A DNA stretch of 13,319 nucleotides, taken from NCBI GenBank assembly GCA_031415655.1, contig JANOSD010000098.1, forward strand, positions 1-13,319, written 5' to 3'. The notes beneath the pieces were generated by a model. The model had not been told where the DNA came from, searched no databases, and saw only the letters and a list, made by a program, of their open reading frames with translations. The stretch is from JAKOVR01 sp031415655 (GTDB lineage Bacteria > Actinomycetota > Acidimicrobiia > Acidimicrobiales > Acidimicrobilacustridaceae). Shown one piece after another: positions 6,731 to 13,319 of this stretch (its first letter is position 1; every line of letters begins with the position of its first letter). The position numbers were made by a program, and so were the translations under genes.

Positions 6731-8597
6731 TCAGTGCCTCCAGGATCGCGTGTTCAAGCTCGCCAGCGGTGAACGGCACGCCCTTTACCTTGTTGACCGA
6801 TTTGGCATCAACCAGATACTCCGCTCTGAGCAATCGGCTCAATTGGCCCATATTCATCTCGGGAACGAGCACTCGCGGGTACCGAAGCAACACCTCACCG
6901 AGATCACGAGGGAATGGATTCAGATGCATGAGATGAGCCTGGGCGACCCGTTTATCTTTGGCCCGACATCGATCGACGGCACCGCAAATGGCCCCCCAGG
7001 TGGAACCCCACCCGATCACGAGGATGTCGGCATCGTCGACGTCTCCGCGCATCGCAACGGGCGGAATGTCGGCGGCGATCCCGGCCACCTTCGCCGCCCG
7101 TAATTCGGTCATGCGCATATGGTTTTCGGGGCTATAGCTGATGTCGCCTCGGCCGTCGCTCTTCTCGATTCCGCCGATTCGATGCATCAACTGCGGAGTA
7201 CCCGGAAGCGCAAGGGGCCGGGCCAACGTCTGAGGATCTCGTTTGTACGGCCAGAACTCCGGCTCACCAGCATCATCGATGTGGTTGAACTCCGTCGCGA
7301 ATTCGATGGAAATGTCCGGCAGGCTTGCAACGTCGGGAAGCTTCCAGGGTTCCGTGCCGTTGGCGACGAAACCGTCGGAGAGGATCATCACCGGAGTGCG
7401 GTACTTCAATGCGATCCGTGCTGCTTCGATCGCCACATCGAAACAATGCGAGGGACTCTGGGCCGCCACGATCGGCAATGGTGACTCACCATGATGTCCA
7501 TACATCGCCAGCAAGAGGTCGCTTTGTTCGGTCTTGGTAGGCAGGCCAGTGCTCGGCCCGCCGCGCTGAATATTAATGATCAGCAGCGGCAGCTCAAGGC
7601 TTATGGCCAAACCGATGGTTTCGGCCTTGAGATCGATGCCCGGGCCACTCGTGGTGGTGACGGCGAGATGGCCGCCATAGGACGCGCCGAGGGCGCTGCC
7701 GATACCGGCGATCTCGTCTTCGGCCTGCAGCGTACGCACGCCGAAGTTTTTGTGTTTGGAGAGCTCGTGGAGGATGTCTGATGCCGGGGTGATCGGGTAG
7801 CCACCAAGAAACAGCGGCAGCTTGGCCAACTGGCTCGCGGCGATGAGCCCCCAGGCGATTGCCGTGTTCCCCGAAATGTTCGTATAGGTTCCCGGAGCCT
7901 GGGGGGCCGGGCGCACAACATAGGAATAGTCGAAAAGTTCGGCAGTCTCCCCGAACGCGTGCCCTGCTTTGAATGCAGCCAGGTTGGCATCTCGAACCTG
8001 CGGCTTGTTTCCGAACTTGGCGTTGATCCAATCGACGGTGGACTGTTCGGGTCGGGTATACATCCACGAGATGAGCCCAAGGGCAAAAAAGTTCTTCGAC
8101 CGTTCGGCATCCCGAGGTTTCACGCCCAAGGACTCGCACGCCGTCTTCGTGAGCGCGCTCATCGGTATCTCGTACACGATGTACCCCTTGAGGGAGTCGT
8201 CCTCGAGCGGGTTCTCCTGATACCCGGCCTTGCGGAGGTTCCGTTCGTCGAACGCGTCGACGTTCACGATCACCGTGCCGCCCGGCTCGAGTTTTTCCAA
8301 CTCACTCTTCAAGGCCGCCGGGTTCATCGCAACCAGCACGCTCGGCTGGTCGCCGGGCGTGGTGATCTCGTGATCAGAGATATGCACCTGGAAGGCGCTC
8401 ACACCAAAGACGGTGCCCGCCGGAGCTCGAATCTCCGCCGGATACTCCGGCAACGTCGCAAGATCGTTACCGAAGACCGCGCTCGCTTCGGTGAAGCGGT
8501 CGCCGGTGAGCTGCATGCCATCACCGGAGTCGCCCGCGAATCGAATGATGACCCGGTCGAGCTCGTGGACAAGCGACCGATCTGCGATATCAGCCAA
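6723..8597 (-). CDS. korA: 2-oxoglutarate:ferredoxin oxidoreductase, fused gamma-alpha subunit
   Basis: The chosen start gives 624 residues. Residues about 10-190 form the gamma domain, opening with VIIRFAGDSGDGMQLTG (about 16-32). The alpha domain starts near 240, with GGYPITPASDI (265-275), LQAEDEIAGIGSALGASYGG and TTTSGPGIDLKAE, then SDGFVANGTEPW. This is the gamma-alpha fusion typical of actinobacterial KorA. TTG 8597 is preferred because AGAGG lies 7 bases upstream (8605-8609). ATG 8633 and GTG 8654 are open alternatives without a Shine-Dalgarno and would add a low-complexity Gly-rich leader. It lies downstream of fbaB on the same strand, 124 bp away, with its own candidate promoter. The downstream partner korB overlaps by 8 bp. 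Confidence 0.92.
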   Translation of the reverse strand: MADIADRSLVHELDRVIIRFAGDSGDGMQLTGDRFTEASAVFGNDLATLPEYPAEIRAPAGTVFGVSAFQVHISDHEITTPGDQPSVLVAMNPAALKSELEKLEPGGTVIVNVDAFDERNLRKAGYQENPLEDDSLKGYIVYEIPMSALTKTACESLGVKPRDAERSKNFFALGLISWMYTRPEQSTVDWINAKFGNKPQVRDANLAAFKAGHAFGETAELFDYSYVVRPAPQAPGTYTNISGNTAIAWGLIAASQLAKLPLFLGGYPITPASDILHELSKHKNFGVRTLQAEDEIAGIGSALGASYGGHLAVTTTSGPGIDLKAETIGLAISLELPLLIINIQRGGPSTGLPTKTEQSDLLLAMYGHHGESPLPIVAAQSPSHCFDVAIEAARIALKYRTPVMILSDGFVANGTEPWKLPDVASLPDISIEFATEFNHIDDAGEPEFWPYKRDPQTLARPLALPGTPQLMHRIGGIEKSDGRGDISYSPENHMRMTELRAAKVAGIAADIPPVAMRGDVDDADILVIGWGSTWGAICGAVDRCRAKDKRVAQAHLMHLNPFPRDLGEVLLRYPRVLVPEMNMGQLSRLLRAEYLVDAKSVNKVKGVPFTAGELEHAILEALND

Positions 8598-8603
8598 GGG
8601 AAA

Positions 8604-8611
8604 ACCTCTTT
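8604..8611 (-). promoter_or_regulatory. Ribosome binding site deciding the korA TTG start
   Basis: The minus strand reads AAGAGGTTTTCCC directly before TTG 8597, giving a good AGAGG Shine-Dalgarno at normal spacing. The alternative in-frame ATG 8633 and GTG 8654 have none. Confidence 0.6.
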
Positions 8612-8672
8612 GTCTTCCGTTCCCCGCCGGCATTCCCCCGCCGGTGGTCGGCACCTATTGGGCCTACACCTC

Positions 8673-8678
8673 ACTGTA
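8673..8678 (-). promoter_or_regulatory. Candidate -10 box for korAB
   Basis: In the 124-bp gap between fbaB and korA the minus strand contains TACAGT (8678-8673), a TANNNT match that would start transcription near 8666, giving a leader of about 70 nt to TTG 8597. I see no convincing -35. Confidence 0.3.
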
Positions 8679-8721
8679 TCGGAGCTCGCCGTCGATGCGG
8701 GGCGATAGGCCCAGCCTTCGC

Positions 8722-9774
8722 TCAGGCGACGGTCACGGAGTCGTCGAGATATACATCTTGGATGGCATTCAGGAGCTCGACGCCCTCGGCTGTCGACTTC
8801 TGGAACGCTTTGCGACCAGAGATGAGCCCCATGCCGCCGGCACGTTTATTGATGACTGCGGTGCGCACTGCTTCGGCGAGATCGGTCGCCCCTTTGGATT
8901 CGCCACCGCTGTTAATCAGCCCGATCCGCCCCATGTAGCAGTTCGCCACCTGCCACCGACAGAGGTCGATCGGATGATCCGTGACGAGCTCGCCGTAGAC
9001 GAGGGGCGAGGTCTTGCCGTAATTGACGGCGTCGTAGCCGCCATTGCGCATCGGCAGCTTCTGCTTGATGATGTCGGCCTGGATCGTCACACCCATGTGG
9101 TTGGCCTGGCCCGTCAGGTCGGCGGCATCGTGATAGTCGACGCCGTCCACCTTGAACGCCGAGTTCCGTAGGTAACACCACAGCACGGTGAACAGACCGA
9201 GCTCGTGGGCCCGGGCGAATGCCTCACTCACTTCCTGAATCTGGCGGTGGCTCTCCGACGCGCCGAAATAGATCGTGGCGCCGACGCCGGCCGCACCGAG
9301 GTTGTAGGCCTGGTCGACATCGCCGTACATGATCTGATCGAATTCATTCGGATACGTGAGCATCTCGTTGTGGTTGAGCTTGACGATCATTGGAATTTTG
9401 TGGGCGTACTGTCGGCTGCAGAGCCCAAGTACCCCGAACGTTGTGGCTACCGCATTGCACCCGCCTTCGATGGCCAGTTCCACGATGTTCTTGGGGTCGA
9501 AGTACTTCGGGTTCGGTGCAAACGACGACGCTCCTGAATGTTCGATGCCCTGGTCGACGGGAAGGATCGACACATACCCGGTGTTGGCGAGCCGACCGTG
9601 CCCCACCAGCGAGGCGATGTTGCGCAGCACCTGAGGTGAGCGGTCGCTGTCTTTGTAGACCCGGTCGACGATGTCGCCCCCGGGAAGCGTGAGGTCTTCC
9701 TTGGGAATGCCTTTGCTGGTGTGAGCCAGCAGTGCGTCGGCATCGTCACCCAGCAAACTCGCAATATCGGTCAT
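8722..9774 (-). CDS. fbaB: Class I fructose-bisphosphate aldolase (DhnA/FbaB type)
   Basis: The 350-residue protein follows E. coli FbaB throughout. It interconverts fructose-1,6-bisphosphate with dihydroxyacetone phosphate and glyceraldehyde-3-phosphate through a Schiff base, without metal. Visible blocks are LPVDQGIEHS (71-80), VKLNHNE (131-137), IQADIIKQKLP (231-241, where Lys237 is the expected Schiff-base lysine), TDHPIDL (265-271), NCYMGRIGLINSGGESKG (278-295, phosphate binding) and MGLISGRKAFQ (315-325). ATG 9774 has an excellent Shine-Dalgarno GAGGAGA six bases upstream. It is the first gene after the SSB-like gene on this strand, 97 bp away. The upstream gap contains a pair of 12-bp direct repeats and a hairpin. 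Confidence 0.95.
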   Translation of the reverse strand: MTDIASLLGDDADALLAHTSKGIPKEDLTLPGGDIVDRVYKDSDRSPQVLRNIASLVGHGRLANTGYVSILPVDQGIEHSGASSFAPNPKYFDPKNIVELAIEGGCNAVATTFGVLGLCSRQYAHKIPMIVKLNHNEMLTYPNEFDQIMYGDVDQAYNLGAAGVGATIYFGASESHRQIQEVSEAFARAHELGLFTVLWCYLRNSAFKVDGVDYHDAADLTGQANHMGVTIQADIIKQKLPMRNGGYDAVNYGKTSPLVYGELVTDHPIDLCRWQVANCYMGRIGLINSGGESKGATDLAEAVRTAVINKRAGGMGLISGRKAFQKSTAEGVELLNAIQDVYLDDSVTVA

Positions 9775-9794
9775 GACTCTCCTCGTAGCAGTTC

Positions 9795-9827
9795 TCGAAC
9801 GGTCGGGGTAGGTCGTCGAACGGTCGG
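9795..9827. repeat. Paired 12-bp direct repeats upstream of fbaB
   Basis: TCGAACGGTCGG occurs identically at 9795-9806 and 9816-9827, a 21-bp period (two helical turns), 21 to 53 bp upstream of the fbaB start codon. The spacing suits two sites for a regulator on the same DNA face; no protein is assigned. Confidence 0.6.
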
Positions 9828-9828
9828 T

Positions 9829-9861
9829 TGTGGGGCCACGCCGGCCCGACGCGGCCCCACA
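9829..9861 (-). terminator. Hairpin after the SSB-like gene
   Basis: A 9-bp perfect inverted repeat, TGTGGGGCC / GGCCCCACA (9829-9837 and 9853-9861) with a 15-nt loop, begins 10 bp beyond the SSB-like stop codon. It is GC-rich but has no T-run on either side, so terminator activity is uncertain. It could instead be an operator or leader element for fbaB. Confidence 0.4.
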
Positions 9862-9871
9862 GTAGGCGCGG

Positions 9872-10246
9872 CTACTCCCCCGCCAGAAGTGCCACCGCTC
9901 GATCCACGGCGCGAGTTGCCGACGCCACCCTTCGGGCCGGGATCACCGCAGTGGCCACCACCTCGGTGCGGCTTTGCAGGGAACCCCCGGAGCGGAAGAA
10001 ACGGCGACGTACTTCCCCGATCACCACCACCTCGGTGCCCGCCTCAAGGTCGAGCTTGGCCGTGAGCGTGGCCGCGGCCACGACGGGGACCGATGCAGTG
10101 GATCCGCCCGGCGGTCGAGTGGTCAGCTCAAGCTGCACCACGGTGTCACCGGACGGCAGCACTCGGGATGTCGGCGCCGTTGATAGTGCACCCGACAAGA
10201 TCGCCAGGTTGTGGGACGGGAACAGGGGACGTACGGGGGAAGCCAT
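9872..10246 (-). CDS. SSB-like OB-fold protein
   Basis: The 124-residue protein resembles the single-stranded DNA-binding protein fold: NLAILSGALSTAPTSRVLPS (13-32) corresponds to the first strand and PELR/TPSG turn of SSB. VVQLELTTRP (36-45) and AGTEVVVIGEVRRRFFRSGG (69-88) correspond to the later strands. RTEVVATAVIPARR (93-106) fills the last strand. It ends in LAGE, without the acidic DDDIPF-type tail that bacterial SSBs use to recruit partners, and without the Gly-rich linker. It is therefore probably an accessory or divergent SSB-like protein rather than the replicative one; RNA or other OB ligands are possible. ATG 10246 is supported by GAGGTG six bases upstream, in preference to the in-frame GTG 10279. 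Confidence 0.65.
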   Translation of the reverse strand: MASPVRPLFPSHNLAILSGALSTAPTSRVLPSGDTVVQLELTTRPPGGSTASVPVVAAATLTAKLDLEAGTEVVVIGEVRRRFFRSGGSLQSRTEVVATAVIPARRVASATRAVDRAVALLAGE

Positions 10247-10292
10247 GTGGCACCTCGGGGTCGGGCGCGAACGCGCCACGGAAAGGAAACGG

Positions 10293-10351
10293 GGTGAGAC
10301 CTCGAATCGCCGGAAATCGACACGGCGTGCAACGGTCCATCACGTCTCACC
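10293..10351. repeat. Inverted repeat in the gap between TPR and SSB-like genes
   Basis: GGTGAGAC (10293-10300) and GTCTCACC (10344-10351) are perfect complements, 43 nt apart. They lie in the 186-bp gap 10247-10432, which holds no gene. A second dyad, GGCGCG-AA-CGCGCC (10264-10277), lies next to the SSB-like ribosome binding site. The outer pair could close a structured leader or mark an operator; a tRNA is excluded by length. Confidence 0.5.
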
Positions 10352-10432
10352 GGAGGGCCACTCATACCCTACCGCGATGCTCCGACAGCGTGGAACGCAC
10401 AAAACGCCAGCGGGTGCCCTTGGAGGCGATAC

Positions 10433-12739
10433 TCAGCGGAGTTGGCGAGCACGCCGCTTTGCATCAGCAAAGTCCGGCATCTGGGTGGCCACCCACCCAA
10501 ACAGCTCACGAGCCTTGGCCAACTCGCCGGCTCGCTCGTACAGATCGGCCAGGGCATAGCCCCGCCGGAGGTGCGATATTTCTGGACGTTTCGGAAGCTT
10601 CCAACCCTGCTGGAGCAAGTTCATGGCGTCGCGAAGTTCACCTCGGTCAGCCTTCGCTGCCGCCGCCACAATGCGACCTTCGATCACAAGTTCCACCGAC
10701 GGTGAAGCTTCCTTCAGTTCGATCCACAACTCCTCAACCTCTTGCCACCGTTTGAGGGCGCGGTAACAATCCGCCAACACCGGATTCTGGTCGGCCGAGC
10801 CGGAGCCGGCACGGAATGCTTCGAGTTCTTTCGCCGCCTGACGCCACTTTCCCTGACGGTAGAGGGTGAGCCCGTAGAGTTCCCGCACGGCCATCGCTGT
10901 GGGTGCCTCGTCCGCCAGCTTTCGCAGCGTGCGGGCGGCATCTTCGAACTGTTCTCGCTTAAACGCCCGCGTGGCATCGGACAAACGGGCGGCCAAGCGA
11001 GTGGCCCGGGTGGCACCAACCGCCGTGGTGAGCTCCGACCGAACCCCCGCGTCTCGCTCGCGCACCTCCGGGTCGTCGGGGTCCTCGTCGTCGTCATCAT
11101 CAATGATGTACGACATGGCGGGATCATCGTCGTCGTAATCATCGCCATCGTCAAAGATGTACGCCAACGCAAGGTCGTCGTCTTCATCATCGAAGTCGCC
11201 CAACTCCGGATCGCCGAACGAGGACGCCTGCCCGTCGTCGTCTTGCCCGTCGTCGTGTTGCCCGTCATTCAGCTGTGCATCGGACCACACACGTTCGGCC
11301 GTTCCGCTCAATCGGCCGACCTCGGCAGTCGGCGTATCCTCGGAGAAAGTTGCCTCGCCCGATTGATCGACCGTGCGGTCACCGTTCCGCTCGGGTCCCG
11401 CAGCTGCATCATCATCATGATCATCAGGACCAACCTGGCGAGGGATCACCGTTCGGGCGCGAGCAACTGCCTTCTTCGCCTCTCCGCTCAGACCCGGGCC
11501 GGCAGCAAAAGCTTCGCCGTCATCAAGGAGGGCACGCGCATCAAGTGGTTCTGGAACAACTGGACGCTGGGGTTGCGTGGCCGGCCGCCAAGGTCGAGCG
11601 GCCGGCTTACCCCCTTTGTTCTCTGCCCGTTGCCGCTGACCAGGCTCGTCCGTGCGCCCAGCAACACCCTTGGAACCCGGCGTCCGCCCCGCGGGGGCAA
11701 ACACACTCGGACCCTTCGCCGGCTTGGGCGGACGGGGCGGCGGGGCGCTCCCTGTGCGCCGAAACGTCTGCACCACCGGCGACTCATCGTCACGCGACAC
11801 CCGCCCTCGAGCGGGCCGAGAATCCCCGTCGGGGCGGCGGTCGCTACCACGTGAACTCGGTGAACCGGCACCACGGTCATTGCGGTCACCGCGCTGATAA
11901 CGCGGGTCGTCACGGAATCGTTCGTCCTGCTCGTAGGGCTTCATCTGCCCGGCGCCCCGCCGAGCAAGAGCGCCCATCGTGCGTCCGCCAACTTCCCGGG
12001 GGAGCGGGGCGGCGGCCGGACGATCGTCGCGCCCGTCTCGCGATCCACCGTACCGAGGTGTGCCGGAATCCCGTCCCCCACCGGACCGATCACTCCGACT
12101 CTCTGAACCACCGTGCGCTTGCCGTGGCCGATCCGCTCGATCGTCACGCCCGTATCGATCGTCACGCCCGTATCGATCATCTCGCCCGTATCGATCATCC
12201 CGACCGGATCCGCCGCCACTCGAACGAGCACCGCCGCCGTAGGTCGACCGATCCTGTCCGGGACGATCCTGTCCGGGACGACCACCACTCGGGCGGCCGC
12301 CACTGGGCCGATCGTCACCTGAACGGCCCTCGTACGGACGGCCTGGCCCTGACCTCGTATCCCCGGGACGACCACCACTGGGACGACCACCACTGGGACG
12401 ACCGTCACTTGAGCGGCCTTGGCGAGGACGTTCACGATCATCACCTGGCCGAGTGCCCGCTCCCTCACGAGCCCGATACGGGCCGGACCCACCAGAAGGC
12501 CGCCGATCACGTTCTCCGGAACCCGGTCGCGGGGGACGGGATGCCCCGCCCCCGGACGACCCTGGGCGGCTGCGGCTCGCAGTTCCCGCGTCGCCATCTT
12601 GGCGTTTCCAGGGCGGTGGACCGTCGCCGTCCCGATTCGAGCTACGACCGCCACCAGTCCCACCGCCACCACCCGATCCCCGACTCCCCCCCGCCGGTCG
12701 GGATGGGCGCGAGGAACCGGAGTTCGAAGGACGAGGCAT
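10433..12739 (-). CDS. Arg/Gly-rich disordered protein with acidic linker and C-terminal TPR domain
   Basis: The protein has 768 residues. Residues 1 to about 270 are almost only Gly, Arg, Ser, Asp and Pro, with repeats such as RPSGG, GQDRP and DDRYGR. Residues about 270-480 remain basic and proline-rich. About 485-560 is strongly acidic and includes two copies of a DD(L/P)A(L/M)xYI(F/I)DDxDD motif centred on Tyr527 and Tyr544. Residues 578-768 are helical TPR-like repeats (for example FEDAARTLRKLADEAP and GELAKARELFGWVATQMPDF), a protein-interaction platform. I do not recognise a named family. The charge-segregated, RG-rich layout suggests RNA binding or condensate formation. ATG 12739 is used because the longer frame would run through the terminator into 5S rRNA. 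TACGCT at 12752-12747 places a leaderless start at this ATG. The stop is TGA at 10433-10435. It is the first gene after the rRNA operon. Confidence 0.8.
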   Translation of the reverse strand: MPRPSNSGSSRPSRPAGGSRGSGGGGGTGGGRSSNRDGDGPPPWKRQDGDAGTASRSRPGSSGGGASRPPRPGSGERDRRPSGGSGPYRAREGAGTRPGDDRERPRQGRSSDGRPSGGRPSGGRPGDTRSGPGRPYEGRSGDDRPSGGRPSGGRPGQDRPGQDRSTYGGGARSSGGGSGRDDRYGRDDRYGRDDRYGRDDRADRPRQAHGGSESRSDRSGGGRDSGTPRYGGSRDGRDDRPAAAPLPREVGGRTMGALARRGAGQMKPYEQDERFRDDPRYQRGDRNDRGAGSPSSRGSDRRPDGDSRPARGRVSRDDESPVVQTFRRTGSAPPPRPPKPAKGPSVFAPAGRTPGSKGVAGRTDEPGQRQRAENKGGKPAARPWRPATQPQRPVVPEPLDARALLDDGEAFAAGPGLSGEAKKAVARARTVIPRQVGPDDHDDDAAAGPERNGDRTVDQSGEATFSEDTPTAEVGRLSGTAERVWSDAQLNDGQHDDGQDDDGQASSFGDPELGDFDDEDDDLALAYIFDDGDDYDDDDPAMSYIIDDDDDEDPDDPEVRERDAGVRSELTTAVGATRATRLAARLSDATRAFKREQFEDAARTLRKLADEAPTAMAVRELYGLTLYRQGKWRQAAKELEAFRAGSGSADQNPVLADCYRALKRWQEVEELWIELKEASPSVELVIEGRIVAAAAKADRGELRDAMNLLQQGWKLPKRPEISHLRRGYALADLYERAGELAKARELFGWVATQMPDFADAKRRARQLR
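12137..12208 (-). repeat. 18-bp tandem repeat coding DDRYGR
   Basis: Four units of 18 bp follow each other without gaps. The first two (12137-12154 and 12155-12172) are identical; the third and fourth have three to six changes. On the coding strand each unit gives six residues of the form DDRYGR, with the last diverging to DDRADR-type ends. Confidence 0.9.
12253..12282 (-). repeat. 15-bp tandem repeat coding GQDRP
   Basis: Two units (12253-12267 and 12268-12282) differ by one base. They encode GQDRP twice in the disordered N-terminal part. Confidence 0.8.
12365..12409 (-). repeat. 15-bp tandem repeat coding RPSGG
   Basis: Three units of gggacgaccaccact (plus strand), the third with one change, encode RPSGG repeats. 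More RPSGG copies occur nearby with less similar DNA. Confidence 0.85.
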
Positions 12740-12746
12740 GCGGGCC

Positions 12747-12752
12747 AGCGTA
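12747..12752 (-). promoter_or_regulatory. -10 box for leaderless TPR gene
   Basis: On the minus strand TACGCT is followed by seven bases and ATG 12739. It is the same hexamer as at the methyltransferase gene start, with one base more spacing. No Shine-Dalgarno is present. It lies between the rRNA terminator and the gene, so transcription would restart here. Confidence 0.45.
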
Positions 12753-12773
12753 GTTCCCGCTGAGCCCAAAACG

Positions 12774-12802
12774 AGAAACGACCCCGCAAGGGGGTCGTTT
12801 CT
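12774..12802 (-). terminator. Rho-independent terminator of the rRNA operon
   Basis: A stem of about 12 bp (12774-12785 with 12791-12802, core AAACGACCCC / GGGGTCGTTT) with a 5-nt loop starts 8 bp beyond the 5S 3' end. Read on the minus strand it is followed by a T-rich stretch containing CGTTTTG, consistent with intrinsic termination of the operon. Confidence 0.85.
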
Positions 12803-12810
12803 TTGAGAAA

Positions 12811-12926
<116 letters not shown>

Positions 12927-13002
12927 ATCTTGTGTCTGTCAATTGGCGCGTGAGCGCAATCGAGGACTCCAGAGCAAGCACGAGCGATTATTTTGTTGTA
13001 TC

Positions 13003-13319
<317 letters not shown>

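Noticed and set aside
5909..6772. Plus-strand open frame of 287 codons
   Set aside because: It is antisense to korB, whose identity is secure.
10293..10351. tRNA-like segment with TTCGA between complementary arms
   Set aside because: It is only 59 nt long and the TTCGA has no matching T-stem or anticodon arm.
9828..10559. Plus-strand open frame of 243 codons
   Set aside because: It covers the SSB-like gene and a structured gap on the other strand, and has no recognisable motif or good ribosome binding site.
11041..11240. CRISPR-like or microsatellite run of cgtcgt/catcat triplets
   Set aside because: These are Asp codons of the acidic linker on the minus strand; there are no spacers or repeat units.
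11275..12753. Plus-strand open frame of 492 codons
   Set aside because: It is antisense to the repetitive Arg/Gly coding region; His/Arg/Asp-rich low complexity is what the reverse complement of those repeats gives.

Overview
The window is GC-rich DNA with actinobacterial character. The protein set (class I DhnA-type fructose-bisphosphate aldolase, fused-subunit KorA/KorB 2-oxoglutarate:ferredoxin oxidoreductase, NagD-type HAD phosphatase, DUF1015 protein, lysine/alanine-tailed phasin), the leaderless gene starts with TANNNT boxes, and the rRNA sequence together suggest Actinomycetota. A deep lineage such as Acidimicrobiia is my best guess. This is an inference from protein types, not a database result.

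Left part (1-5263): five intact genes and one partial gene in alternating orientation. A DUF371-containing protein (minus, runs off the left edge) and a KamB/NpmA-type 16S rRNA m1A1408 methyltransferase (plus) are transcribed divergently from only 22 bp. Their -10 boxes overlap and both mRNAs appear leaderless. A phasin-like protein (minus) and a Tat-exported alpha/beta-hydrolase (plus) form a second divergent pair. A HAD-IIA phosphatase (minus) and a DUF1015 protein (plus) form a third.

Middle (5264-9774): a decayed P-loop nucleoside kinase (uridine-kinase type) follows DUF1015 and abuts the korB end. On the minus strand are fbaB, then korA-korB with an 8-bp overlap. These are central carbon metabolism genes: aldolase in glycolysis/gluconeogenesis, and KorAB in a ferredoxin-linked TCA step.

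Right part (9775-13319): an SSB-like OB-fold protein, a 768-residue protein with an Arg/Gly-rich disordered N-terminus, acidic middle and TPR C-terminus, then the end of an rRNA operon (rho-independent terminator, complete 5S, 3' end of 23S), all on the minus strand.

The most interesting signal is the left-edge pair. The KamB-like enzyme keeps the residues associated with A1408 methylation. Its divergent partner joins a mainly archaeal DUF371 domain to a C-terminal half that resembles a degenerate RsmI/tetrapyrrole-methylase fold. RsmI modifies C1402, which lies in the same helix 44 of 16S rRNA as A1408.
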